Below, in pieces: positions 7,639 to 14,299 of a stretch of DNA of 24,386 bases. The stretch covers positions 1 through 24,386 of the forward strand of contig URDK01000032.1 in NCBI GenBank assembly GCA_900546485.1, written 5' to 3'. This DNA is from an uncultured Eubacteriales bacterium (GTDB lineage Bacteria; Bacillota; Clostridia; Oscillospirales; Oscillospiraceae). Under the pieces are notes generated by a model that was given only the letters and a program-made list of their open reading frames with translations, did no database searches and was not told the DNA's origin. Positions within the stretch are counted from its first letter, which is position 1. Each line of letters starts with the position of its first letter. The position numbers were made by a program, and so were the translations under genes.

Positions 7639-7664
7639 GTCCCCCGGGCTTCGGCCCGGGGGAC
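7639..7664 (+). other. GC-rich UUCG hairpin between mazF and the next gene
   Basis: A perfect 11-bp stem (7639-7649 with 7654-7664) closes a TTCG tetraloop. It is not followed by a U-run but by the ribosome binding site of the next gene, so it is more likely an mRNA-stability or partial-termination element than a strong terminator. Confidence 0.7.
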
Positions 7665-7686
7665 TGAGAGCCGGGAGGTACATAGA

Positions 7687-8145
7687 ATGAAGAAGTGGCA
7701 GATAGTTGTACTTGTCATAGCCGTCGCGGTGCTCGCGGCGGGCATCGGCGCCTACGCCGCGACGAATTACGGCACGCAGTCCGACCCGCTGGTCGCCATG
7801 AGCTACCTTGAGGATGTGCTCGGCCCCAAGATGGAGGATGAGCTCGGCAAGCAGATAGACGAAGCGGCCGACGCCCTTCAGGCCCAGTACGGCGCCGCTT
7901 CCAGCGCGTTTTCCGTGGTGACGCTATCCTCGGGCGAGACGCTCAAGTGCGGAGAGGGCTGTGAGATAGTCCTTCGCAGCGGTTCCGCGTCTGCGGCCGG
8001 GGCTCTCGTCGATGTGACGAGCGGCAACGAGCTCGCATCTGGCGGCTCGCTTACGGCAAACCACCTCTATGTCGGTTCCGGCTCCGGCGTCACCGCCTCC
8101 GGAAACAGCACGCTCCTGGTCCGCGGCTCCTATACCGTGGGCTGA
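7687..8145 (+). CDS. exported or membrane-anchored protein, function unknown
   Basis: A 152-residue protein with an N-terminal hydrophobic segment (about 5-27, IVVLVIAVAVLAAGIGAYA) that is a signal peptide or anchor. After it comes NYGTQSDPLVAMSYLED, an amphipathic helical stretch to about residue 65, and a Gly/Ser/Ala-rich C-terminus (about 75-152) with short repeating beta-like units. Proteins with this AATNYGTQSDPLVxxSYL-type start are common in clostridia but have no known role that I can state. GGGAGGT 8 bases before the ATG is a good ribosome binding site. It lies 56 bp after mazF, separated by a hairpin, and is followed by a strong terminator, so it may be co-transcribed with mazF. Confidence 0.78.
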   Translation: MKKWQIVVLVIAVAVLAAGIGAYAATNYGTQSDPLVAMSYLEDVLGPKMEDELGKQIDEAADALQAQYGAASSAFSVVTLSSGETLKCGEGCEIVLRSGSASAAGALVDVTSGNELASGGSLTANHLYVGSGSGVTASGNSTLLVRGSYTVG

Positions 8146-8153
8146 AAACCAAA

Positions 8154-8190
8154 AACGAAGCGCGGACGCTTTTATGCGTCCGCGCTTTTT
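8154..8190. terminator. bidirectional terminator between two convergent genes
   Basis: GCGCGGACGC (8160-8169) pairs with GCGTCCGCGC (8176-8185) around a TTTTAT loop. TTTTT follows on the plus strand and the complement of the left-hand AAAAACGAA gives a U-rich tail on the minus strand, so it serves both the exported-protein gene and pdaB. Confidence 0.88.
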
Positions 8191-8192
8191 GT

Positions 8193-8975
8193 TTATGCTG
8201 CCGGGTGCATGCGGCCAGTGTGGTCTATGCTGTATTCGCCGCTGAGCAGGAGCTGGGAGATGGGCACTATCGTGTAGCCGTCGGCCTGAAGTGCCTCTAT
8301 TATACCGGCAAGCGCCTCGGGCGTGTGCTTGGCGGCATTGTGGAAGAGGACTATGGAGCCCGGCTCCACGCCGCCTACCACGCGGCGGGTTATCTCTGCG
8401 GCGTCGAGGTCCTTCCAGTCCAGACTGTCCACATCCCACTGGATGGCGGTCATGCCCATGCCGTTTACGGTGTCGATGACGTTGTCGTCATACTCGCCGT
8501 AGGGGCAGCGGAAGAGGGTGGGACGCACGCCGGTTATGGCCTCTATCTTGGCATTGCAGGCGTTTATGTTCTCCACTATCTCACTGGCCGAGAGCTTGGC
8601 GAAGTGCGCGTGATCGTTTGAGTGATTCATTACCTCCATACCGGCGTCCGCGAGCTGCTTCACGCTCTCCGGGTACTTGTCGACCCACTCGCCGACGAGG
8701 AAAAAGGTGGCCGTGACGCCGTGCGAGGTGAGAATGTCGATGAGCTCCTCCGTGTCCTCGTTGCCCCAGGCTGCATCGAAGCTCAGCGCGACGAATTTGC
8801 CGTCCCTCTCCACGCTGTAAACCGGAAGTGAGCGCTGTGTCGCCGAGACGCCCACCACCGCCGGACTGTTGACGAGCGCGAATACCAGCAGCACTGCCAG
8901 CACCAGCGCGGCTCCGGACGCCGCCTTCTTGTGCCGTGCTATGAAGTCCAGCGCCCTTGATACCGTGTTATTCAT
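8193..8975 (-). CDS. pdaB: polysaccharide deacetylase, PdaB-like (sporulation)
   Basis: A 260-residue membrane-anchored NodB-domain protein. A hydrophobic segment (about residues 14-38) anchors it, with the enzyme outside. The five NodB motifs are visible: SFDAAWGNED in place of TFDDG, NHSNDHAH (metal-binding His pair), RCPYG, WDVDSLDW and VLFHN. The AAWGNE version of motif 1 is typical of PdaB, required in Bacillus for stable spore cortex; that role is inferred by family. The start at 8975 has a GGGGGG stretch 8 bases upstream; an upstream ATG at 9008 in frame has none and would add 11 residues. No clear sigma-A promoter was found before it, which fits a sporulation sigma factor but I could not define one. 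Confidence 0.88.
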   Translation of the reverse strand: MNNTVSRALDFIARHKKAASGAALVLAVLLVFALVNSPAVVGVSATQRSLPVYSVERDGKFVALSFDAAWGNEDTEELIDILTSHGVTATFFLVGEWVDKYPESVKQLADAGMEVMNHSNDHAHFAKLSASEIVENINACNAKIEAITGVRPTLFRCPYGEYDDNVIDTVNGMGMTAIQWDVDSLDWKDLDAAEITRRVVGGVEPGSIVLFHNAAKHTPEALAGIIEALQADGYTIVPISQLLLSGEYSIDHTGRMHPAA

Positions 8976-9010
8976 GTATTTACCCCCCGCGGAAATGGTT
9001 TTGTACATCC

Positions 9011-9049
9011 TATGCCGCGGCAGTACGGGCTATGCCGTCGGATATGCCG
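9011..9049. repeat. three TATGCCG direct repeats upstream of pdaB
   Basis: TATGCCG occurs at 9011-9017, 9031-9037 and 9043-9049, in the intergenic region between the divergent pdaB and aminotransferase genes. The copies are 20 and 12 bp apart. A related CATATGCC pair occurs around the promoter of the DUF134 gene at 23089-23136. Whether either set binds a protein is unknown. Confidence 0.5.
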
Positions 9050-9063
9050 AAGAATTAACGTTG

Positions 9064-9092
9064 TTGCGATTTGAGCGGGGAGGTAGTATAAT
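9064..9092 (+). promoter_or_regulatory. promoter of the aminotransferase gene
   Basis: TTGCGA (9064-9069) and TATAAT (9087-9092) are 17 bp apart, 54 bp before the start codon at 9147. Confidence 0.75.
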
Positions 9093-9146
9093 CTAAGCAA
9101 TTTCCTTAAAGAACAAAAGAAAACAAAGCGTCTGAGGAGGGATAGC

Positions 9147-10337
9147 ATGAAATTATCGTCAAAAATTCAAAAATGTGAGCTGTCACCAATAAGGAAGTTC
9201 GCCCCTTATGCAGACGCCGCGCGAGCACGTGGGATAAAGATCTACCCGCTCAACATAGGCCAGCCGGACATAGAGACCCCCGCTGAGTTTTTTGAGGCCG
9301 TGCGCGAGTTCAAGAGTCCCGTCCTCGAATACGCGCCCTCGGCCGGTGTCCCCGAATATCTGAAAGCCGTGCACGACTACTATTCGCGCATAGGTCTGGA
9401 CCTTGAGCCGGACGATATTCTGGCGACTGCGGGCGGCAGCGAGGCGCTCAGCATAGCGCTTGCCTGCATTCTGGACGATGGGGATGAGCTGCTCTCTCCG
9501 GAGCCCTTCTACCCCAATTACAGCACCTTTACCCAGATGACCGGCGCGACCATCAGGCCGATACCCACCTTCGCCGAGGAGGGCTTCCGCTACGCCGTGC
9601 GCGAGCGTATAGAGCCGCTGATAAACGAGCACACCCGCGGCATACTGATAACCAACCCCGGCAACCCGACGGGCTACGTCCTGTCCAGGGCCGAAATGCG
9701 CGTCATAGCCGATATTGCCAAGGAGCATGACCTCTACATCATCAGCGACGAAGTGTACCGTGAATTCGTCTACGGCGGCGAGGAGACCGGCAGTATGCTC
9801 GAGTTCGAGGATATGCACGAGAACGTCATCGTTGTGGACTCCGTCTCCAAGCGCTTCTCCGCCTGCGGCGCGCGCGTCGGCGCTCTGGTCTCGCGCAACA
9901 AGGCCTTCATGACCGAGGCCATGAAGATATGCCAGACCCGCCTGTGCGTCGCCACGCTCGATCAGGTCGGTGCAGCCGCGCTCTACTCCGTGGAGCCCGG
10001 ATACTTCGCCTCCGTGCGCGAGGAATACAAGCGCCGCCGCGATACGGCCATGAAGAAGCTCAGGTCCATTCCCGGCGTAGTGTGCGAGCAGCCGGAGGGC
10101 GCGTTCTACTTCATGGTGAAGCTGCCCGTGGACAACACAGACAAGTTCCAGCAGTGGCTCCTGGAGGAGTTCAACGCCGACGGAGACACCGTTATGCTCA
10201 CGCCCGGCGAGGGCTTCTACGCCACGCCCGGCAAGGGCATGAACGAAGCGCGCCTCGCCTACGTTCTCAAGCAGGCGGACCTGGAGCGCGCCATGGATGT
10301 TCTCGCCATCGCGATAGAAGAATACAACAAGAGATAA
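9147..10337 (+). CDS. class I pyridoxal-phosphate aminotransferase
   Basis: A 396-residue fold-type I aminotransferase of the aspartate/aromatic aminotransferase group. Visible marks are NIGQPDIETP (36-45), the cofactor-binding NPGNPTG (170-176), SDEVYREFVYG (200-210) and the PLP lysine in SVSKRFSACGARVG (Lys235). A C-terminal arginine in NEARLAYVL is in the place that binds the substrate carboxylate. Family membership is secure but the amino donor and acceptor cannot be read from sequence; Asp/2-oxoglutarate is the usual guess. A GAGGAGG ribosome binding site precedes the ATG. The gene is monocistronic, with its own promoter and a strong terminator. A long frame on the other strand is a shadow. 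Confidence 0.93.
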   Translation: MKLSSKIQKCELSPIRKFAPYADAARARGIKIYPLNIGQPDIETPAEFFEAVREFKSPVLEYAPSAGVPEYLKAVHDYYSRIGLDLEPDDILATAGGSEALSIALACILDDGDELLSPEPFYPNYSTFTQMTGATIRPIPTFAEEGFRYAVRERIEPLINEHTRGILITNPGNPTGYVLSRAEMRVIADIAKEHDLYIISDEVYREFVYGGEETGSMLEFEDMHENVIVVDSVSKRFSACGARVGALVSRNKAFMTEAMKICQTRLCVATLDQVGAAALYSVEPGYFASVREEYKRRRDTAMKKLRSIPGVVCEQPEGAFYFMVKLPVDNTDKFQQWLLEEFNADGDTVMLTPGEGFYATPGKGMNEARLAYVLKQADLERAMDVLAIAIEEYNKR

Positions 10338-10340
10338 GCA

Positions 10341-10387
10341 AAAAAACAAGCGGCCGGGAGGCAAACGCCTCCCGGCCGTATTTTTTA
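10341..10387. terminator. bidirectional terminator after the aminotransferase gene
   Basis: A 12-bp GC-rich stem (10351-10362 with 10367-10378) has an AAAC loop, AAAAAAA on the left and TATTTTTT on the right. It also serves the convergent secreted-protein gene on the minus strand. Confidence 0.9.
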
Positions 10388-10399
10388 TGTTCTGTTGCC

Positions 10400-10801
10400 T
10401 CAGGCACGCATGTACTGGAAGGTCACGTCGATGATGACGGATTCCGCGGGCATTACGAAGCTGTACTTCTCGCCGTCGACGCGGACGACCTCGAGCATGT
10501 CGCCCGTCGCGGTTATCGCGGCGACGGAAGCTGTCTTATAGCCGCTTGAGGGGTCCACACTGAAGGACACGGTACGTCCCGCAATGCTGTCCGAAACGCT
10601 GGGCTGCACCACGCCGCCGGTCTGGGCGGAGGGAATGACACTGAAGGTGTCTGCCGAAGTGTTGTACAGCGCGGCGACGTCTCCGGCAATGGCGTCGGGT
10701 TCCCCATCCGCACCGGAGGCGGTGGTCGGGAAGGCGACTATGGAGACGCAGAGGACTGCTATGAAGACAAGCATTGGAAGTGTAACAGTATGTTTTTTCA
10801 T
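10400..10801 (-). CDS. secreted protein with one bacterial beta-repeat domain
   Basis: A 133-residue exported protein. MKKH plus a hydrophobic core (LPMLVFIAVLCVSIVAF) and an Ala-rich end (TTASGA) make a type I signal peptide, cleaved near residue 27. The C-terminal 55 residues have the pattern GRTVSFSVDPSSGYKTASV ... YSFVMPAESVIIDVTFQY, the single-unit form of the bacterial repeat domain (Flg_new_2 type) found in many copies in large surface proteins; here there is one copy only, and no sorting signal. The start at 10801 has GGAG 8 bases upstream; the open frame extends 20 codons further but without a ribosome binding site. Its job is unknown. Confidence 0.78.
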   Translation of the reverse strand: MKKHTVTLPMLVFIAVLCVSIVAFPTTASGADGEPDAIAGDVAALYNTSADTFSVIPSAQTGGVVQPSVSDSIAGRTVSFSVDPSSGYKTASVAAITATGDMLEVVRVDGEKYSFVMPAESVIIDVTFQYMRA

Positions 10802-10840
10802 GGCACAGCTCCGAACAGAAAAGGTTACATAATATCGTTC

Positions 10841-10869
10841 ATAATATGATGATAAACACATTATGACAA
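10841..10869 (-). promoter_or_regulatory. promoter of the secreted repeat-domain gene
   Basis: TTGTCA (10864-10869) and TATTAT (10841-10846) on the minus strand are 17 bp apart, 39 bp before the chosen start codon. The region between it and the terminator at 10932 is AT-rich and holds no gene. Confidence 0.7.
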
Positions 10870-10931
10870 CTTATCAAGGAAAACTTCAGATACAAATGGT
10901 TACAAAATCGACATAAAGATTACAAAAGAGA

Positions 10932-10966
10932 AAAAATAGAGGCGGGAGCCATGAAAGCTCCCGCCT
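10932..10966 (-). terminator. terminator of the EIIC-like transporter gene
   Basis: On the minus strand GGCGGGAGC (complement of 10957-10965) pairs with GCTCCCGCC (complement of 10941-10949) around a 7-base loop and is followed by TCTATTTTTTC. It lies 20 bp after the stop codon of the transporter gene. Confidence 0.88.
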
Positions 10967-10985
10967 GTGGAAAACGGTAAAAAAT

Positions 10986-12059
10986 TCAGTTGAGCTTGAG
11001 GTCGCCCTCGCGTATCCAGCCGATCTTCCGGAAGAAGAGGCCGAGGGCCCAGCAGAGGACGGCGGGGAGGACGAAGCAGATTAGCACGAGGCCTATCCAG
11101 TCCATGGAGGTGGGGGTTATGGCCGCGGCACCCTTGGCCAGCGCGTCGGCGCCCGGCTCGTACCAGCCTGTTATCACTCCTATGGGCCCGCACATGCCGC
11201 AGGTGCCCATGCCGGAATTGATGGGCGCGCCGTTCATCTCCAGCTTGAACACGCAGGTGGCGATGGGGCCGGTTATCATGGAGGTGATGATGGCTGGCAG
11301 CCAGATGCGCGGGTTCTTCACTATGTTGCCCATCTGAAGCATGCTTGTGCCCAGACCCTGGCTCACAAGGCCGCCCCAGCGGTTCTCCCGGAAGCTCATG
11401 ACGGCGAAGCCCACCATGTTCGCGCAGCAGCCGGCCAGCGCCGCGCCGCCGGAGAGACCGGTCAGGGTCAGCACCTGGCAGATGGCCGCCGAGGAGATGG
11501 GCAGCGTAAGCGCGATGCCCACCAGCGCGGAGACGAGTATGCCCATCCAGAAGGGCTGCAGCTCCATGGCCAGCTCGATGAGGTCGCCCACGTATCCTGC
11601 GCCCACGCCGATGGGCGGAGCTATGAGGGCCGCGAGCGCGACACCTATGAATATGGTCACGAGCGGAGTGACAAGTATGTCGATGGGCGTTTCTTTGCTG
11701 ACCGCCTTGCCAAATTCGGCGGCTATGATGGCCACGATGAGGACGGCAAGCGGTCCGCCTGCACCGCCAAGCGCATTGGACGCCCAGCCTACTGCCGTCA
11801 GCGAAAACAGCACGAGCGGCGGGCACTTGAGCGCATAGCCTATCGCCACTGCCATGGCCGGACCGCTCATCGCCGTGGCGTAGCCGCCGACGGTAGAGAA
11901 GATGGTCACGCCTGTCTGCGAGCCGAGCGTGTTGAGTATCGTGCCTATGAGCAATGAGCAGAAGAGGCCCTGCGCCATGGCTCCCAGCGCGTCTATGCCG
12001 TAGCGCCGGAGCGATATCTCTATGTCCTTCCGCTTCAGAAACGCCTTGAATCCGTTCAA
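10986..12059 (-). CDS. PTS_EIIC_2 family membrane protein, candidate niacin-related transporter
   Basis: A 357-residue polytopic membrane protein with about 8-10 hydrophobic segments and the family stretches LGAMAQGLFCSLLIGTI, NGAPINSGMGTCGMCGPIG and PAIITSMITGPIA, which place it in the PTS_EIIC_2 group (Pfam PF13303). No EIIA, EIIB or HPr gene is nearby, so it need not be a sugar PTS component. The open frame begins at 12128, but the first 23 codons cover a promoter and a large palindrome; a TTG at 12059 preceded by GGTGG fits the usual family start (FLKRKxIExSxxRYGIDALGAM). It directly follows pncB-niaR, and its promoter carries the palindrome seen at pncB, so I infer uptake of nicotinate, nicotinamide or a related precursor under NiaR control. 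Confidence 0.85.
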   Translation of the reverse strand: MNGFKAFLKRKDIEISLRRYGIDALGAMAQGLFCSLLIGTILNTLGSQTGVTIFSTVGGYATAMSGPAMAVAIGYALKCPPLVLFSLTAVGWASNALGGAGGPLAVLIVAIIAAEFGKAVSKETPIDILVTPLVTIFIGVALAALIAPPIGVGAGYVGDLIELAMELQPFWMGILVSALVGIALTLPISSAAICQVLTLTGLSGGAALAGCCANMVGFAVMSFRENRWGGLVSQGLGTSMLQMGNIVKNPRIWLPAIITSMITGPIATCVFKLEMNGAPINSGMGTCGMCGPIGVITGWYEPGADALAKGAAAITPTSMDWIGLVLICFVLPAVLCWALGLFFRKIGWIREGDLKLN

Positions 12060-12072
12060 TCCGACCACCGCC

Positions 12073-12100
12073 AATATAAAAGTATCGTTACAAGTGTCAA
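12073..12100 (-). promoter_or_regulatory. promoter of the EIIC-like transporter gene
   Basis: TTGACA (12095-12100) and TATATT (12073-12078) on the minus strand are 16 bp apart. The -35 box lies exactly at the centre of the palindrome at 12079-12120, and the spacer is one full arm of it, so a bound repressor would exclude RNA polymerase. Confidence 0.75.
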
Positions 12101-12120
12101 GACACCTGTAACGATACTTT
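12079..12120. promoter_or_regulatory. 42-bp palindrome, probable NiaR operator
   Basis: AAAGTATCGTTACA (12079-12092) is the exact complement of TGTAACGATACTTT (12107-12120), and GTGTC (12094-12098) pairs with GACAC (12101-12105); only one base pair and the central AA break the symmetry. Its core on the minus strand, AGGTGTCTTGACACTTG, matches the pncB site AGGTGTCTTTACACCTG in 15 of 17 positions. As RNA the same sequence would be a long hairpin, so it could also end the niaR message, but the U-run after it is short and interrupted. Confidence 0.8.
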
Positions 12121-12151
12121 AAGCTCATTGCGTCCTGTTGTCAACGTTAGA

Positions 12152-12673
12152 TTAGTTTTTCACAAACAGGATACCCGCCTCGTCCAGCTCTTTTACGGTG
12201 CGCTCGTAGGCCTCCTCGTCCGGGCAGAGGAGGGTGTGGAGGTGGATGCCGCCGGTGAGGGCGGAGAGGGGTGAGGCCTGTTCGGCGCGGATGCGCTCCA
12301 TGAACTGGCGCACGTCATGGCGGTTCGTGAGGCGAAGCTCACCCGTGAGCTGGCCGTACACAGCGTGCTCTATGACAACGTCAAGCACCATGCAGCCGTT
12401 ATCCACCATGATGTTGAGCTCCGTCTCCATGCCCTCGGGGCGGTTGTGGATGCAGGCGACGGTACGCCGCAGCCCGCCGCGGCCGCGCTCCGTGATGTAG
12501 CCGCGGGGCGTTGCCGTTATGTCGGCCCCGGAGGCGCGCAGCAGCGCTATGTCGCCGACGATTACCTGACGGCTCACGCCCAGCTTGGAGGCAAGACTGG
12601 CGGCGGAGAGCGGAGAGTCCGCCTTCTCGAGCAGGGCGGCAATTTCCGCCCTTCTGGCCGTCCCGTCCGTCAT
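12152..12673 (-). CDS. niaR: NiaR-type niacin-responsive transcriptional repressor
   Basis: A 173-residue regulator: an N-terminal winged helix-turn-helix (HTH_11 type, about 1-60, SAASLASKLGVSRQVIVGDIALLR) and a C-terminal 3H domain (about 70-170) named for its three conserved histidines; histidines in VIEHAVYG, RHDV and GIHLHTL are candidates. NiaR (YrxA) represses NAD biosynthesis and niacin-uptake genes when niacin is present. Its ATG overlaps the stop of pncB as ATGA, so the two are translationally coupled, a fitting context. The palindromes at 14134-14149 and 12079-12120 are its likely operators, giving autoregulation through the pncB promoter. Confidence 0.93.
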   Translation of the reverse strand: MTDGTARRAEIAALLEKADSPLSAASLASKLGVSRQVIVGDIALLRASGADITATPRGYITERGRGGLRRTVACIHNRPEGMETELNIMVDNGCMVLDVVIEHAVYGQLTGELRLTNRHDVRQFMERIRAEQASPLSALTGGIHLHTLLCPDEEAYERTVKELDEAGILFVKN

Positions 12674-14118
12674 CGTCTTGCGTTGAGCAGGCTGGTCTTT
12701 ATCTCCAGCAGCTCGTCGGAGAGGTCGACATAGTAATTGTGCGGATAGTCGAAGCGCAGCACCTCGGGCCAGAGCGTGGCCACCTCGCGGCGGCAGTAGG
12801 CCTGGATCTCGGGCAGGCTGGGCTGCTTGTAGACCAGTTCGCCGCCCTTGAAGATGGGCACCAGCAGCTCGCGGGCCTTGAAGTTCGTCATGGTCTTCTG
12901 CTTCCAGGTGGCGTCCGGGTCGCGGATGACGAGGTCCTTGGTGTCGTCCACGCTGTCGTTGTAAAGGCAGATGTAGTCGGCCTCGGCCATGCCGGTGTCG
13001 CGGCCGTAGAAGCGGTAGACCTTCTTGAAATGCGGGTTCGTTATCTTGCCCACGTTCTCGCTGATCTTGATGCGCGGGACGATGGTGCCGTCGGGCTCCT
13101 CCACGGCGGCGAGCTTGTACACGCCGTCGAAGACAGGGGAGGTGCGGCTGGTGATAAGCCTCTCGCCGACGCCGAAGGAGTCTATGCAGGCGCCCTGGCG
13201 CAGCAGCTCCTTTATAAGGTGCTCGTCAAGGGAATTGGAGCAGGTTATCTTGCACTCGGTCCAGCCAGCGTCGTCGAGCATTTTACGGGCGCGCTTGGTG
13301 AGATAGGCCATGTCGCCGGAGTCAAGGCGGATGCCGCACTTGGTGATCCCGAGGGGCTTGAGCACCTCGTTGAAGGCGCGGATGGCGTCGGGCACGCCGC
13401 TGCGGAGCGTGTCGTAGGTGTCCACGAGAAGCACGGCGTTCTGCGGATAGGCCTTGCAGTAGGCTCGGAAGGCGTCGAGCTGGGTGGGGAACATCTGCAC
13501 CCAGGCGTGGGCCATGGTGCCGCCGGCGGTGACGCCGTATATCTGGTCGGAGAGCACGCAGGCCGTGCCTGCGCAGCCGCCGATGTAGGCCGCCCTCGCG
13601 CCGAGTATGGCCGCGTCGGGACCCTGCGCGCGCCGTGAGCCGAACTCCAGCACGACCCTGCCGTCGGCCGCACGGACTATGCGGTTGGCCTTGGTGGCGA
13701 TGAGGCTCTGGTGGTTGATGGTGAGCAGCAGAAAGGTCTCAAGCAGCTGGGCCTGTATGGCGGGGGCGCGGATGATCATAATGGGCTCGCGCCGGAATAC
13801 CGGCGTGCCCTCGGGCATGGCCCAGACGTCGCCGGTGAATTTGAAGTGCCGCAGATAGTCGAGGAAGGCCTCCGAGAACATGCCGCGGCCGCGGAGATAT
13901 TCGATGTCCTCCTCGGAGAAGTGCAGGTTCTGGATATAATCTATCGCCTGCTCCAGTCCCGCCGCGATGGAAAAACCGCCCCCGTCGGGCACGGTGCGGT
14001 AGAACAGGTCGAAGTAAGTCATCTTGTCGCCAAGCCCGGACTCAAAATAGCCGTTGCCCATAGTGAGCTCGTAAAAGTCGCAGAGCATGGTGTAGTTCAG
14101 GCCGTTGTATTTAAGCAT
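12670..14118 (-). CDS. pncB: nicotinate phosphoribosyltransferase
   Basis: A 482-residue enzyme that joins nicotinate to PRPP to make nicotinate mononucleotide, the first step of NAD salvage from niacin. Family features: YTMLCDFYELTMGNGYF at the N-terminus, EFGSRRAQGPDAA, GGTMAHAWVQ (phosphate region) with the histidine that is phosphorylated in the family, LLVDTYDTLRSG, IRLDSGDMAYL and FGVGERL. The ATG at 14118 has GGGGGA 8 bases upstream; a TTG at 14133 in frame would add five residues but overlaps that site. The promoter and NiaR-like palindrome lie just upstream, and niaR follows with a 4-base overlap. Confidence 0.97.
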   Translation of the reverse strand: MLKYNGLNYTMLCDFYELTMGNGYFESGLGDKMTYFDLFYRTVPDGGGFSIAAGLEQAIDYIQNLHFSEEDIEYLRGRGMFSEAFLDYLRHFKFTGDVWAMPEGTPVFRREPIMIIRAPAIQAQLLETFLLLTINHQSLIATKANRIVRAADGRVVLEFGSRRAQGPDAAILGARAAYIGGCAGTACVLSDQIYGVTAGGTMAHAWVQMFPTQLDAFRAYCKAYPQNAVLLVDTYDTLRSGVPDAIRAFNEVLKPLGITKCGIRLDSGDMAYLTKRARKMLDDAGWTECKITCSNSLDEHLIKELLRQGACIDSFGVGERLITSRTSPVFDGVYKLAAVEEPDGTIVPRIKISENVGKITNPHFKKVYRFYGRDTGMAEADYICLYNDSVDDTKDLVIRDPDATWKQKTMTNFKARELLVPIFKGGELVYKQPSLPEIQAYCRREVATLWPEVLRFDYPHNYYVDLSDELLEIKTSLLNARR

Positions 14119-14133
14119 GGTGCATTCCCCCAA

Positions 14134-14149
14134 AGGTGTCTTTACACCT
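14134..14149. promoter_or_regulatory. probable NiaR operator at pncB
   Basis: AGGTGTCTTTACACCT is an inverted repeat with 6-bp arms and a CTTT centre. It starts one base after the -10 box of pncB and covers the expected transcription start, a classical repressor position. It shares its core with the palindrome at the promoter of the EIIC-like gene. Confidence 0.8.
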
Positions 14150-14150
14150 G

Positions 14151-14179
14151 ATTATATGCCAGAGTGCCCCACATTTCAA
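14151..14179 (-). promoter_or_regulatory. promoter of pncB-niaR
   Basis: TTGAAA (14174-14179) and TATAAT (14151-14156) on the minus strand are 17 bp apart, 33 bp before the pncB start codon. Confidence 0.85.
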
Positions 14180-14256
14180 TCTCCGCGGACAAGTTAATAT
14201 TTTATCTTGTGAGCAGCAAATTTCAAAAAGTACAAGATTTCGTCATAAAGTTCAGT

Positions 14257-14262
14257 TATAAT
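14257..14262 (+). promoter_or_regulatory. probable -10 box of the TIM-barrel gene
   Basis: TATAAT lies 38 bp before the start codon at 14300. No good -35 box is found 16-18 bp upstream, so an activator may be needed or the box may be used weakly. An inverted repeat ACAAG ... CTTGT with a 12-bp gap lies further upstream (about 14190-14211). Confidence 0.45.
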
Positions 14263-14299
14263 ATAAAATAACCGAAGACCAGACCAAGGAGGAAACGAG

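Noticed and set aside
8976..9060. Sporulation sigma-F or sigma-G promoter for pdaB
   Set aside because: GCATA and CATA elements occur but at 16-bp spacing with poor -10 matches; not good enough to call.
9183..10364. 393-residue open frame opposite the aminotransferase gene
   Set aside because: Starts inside the terminator hairpin and mirrors a clear enzyme gene.
12125..12143. Second promoter for the EIIC-like gene using TTGACA near 12138-12143
   Set aside because: The best -10 at 17 bp is TAAAGT, clearly weaker than the promoter at 12073-12100.
12511..13638. 375-residue open frame opposite pncB and niaR
   Set aside because: Antisense shadow crossing two clear genes; composition is an artefact.
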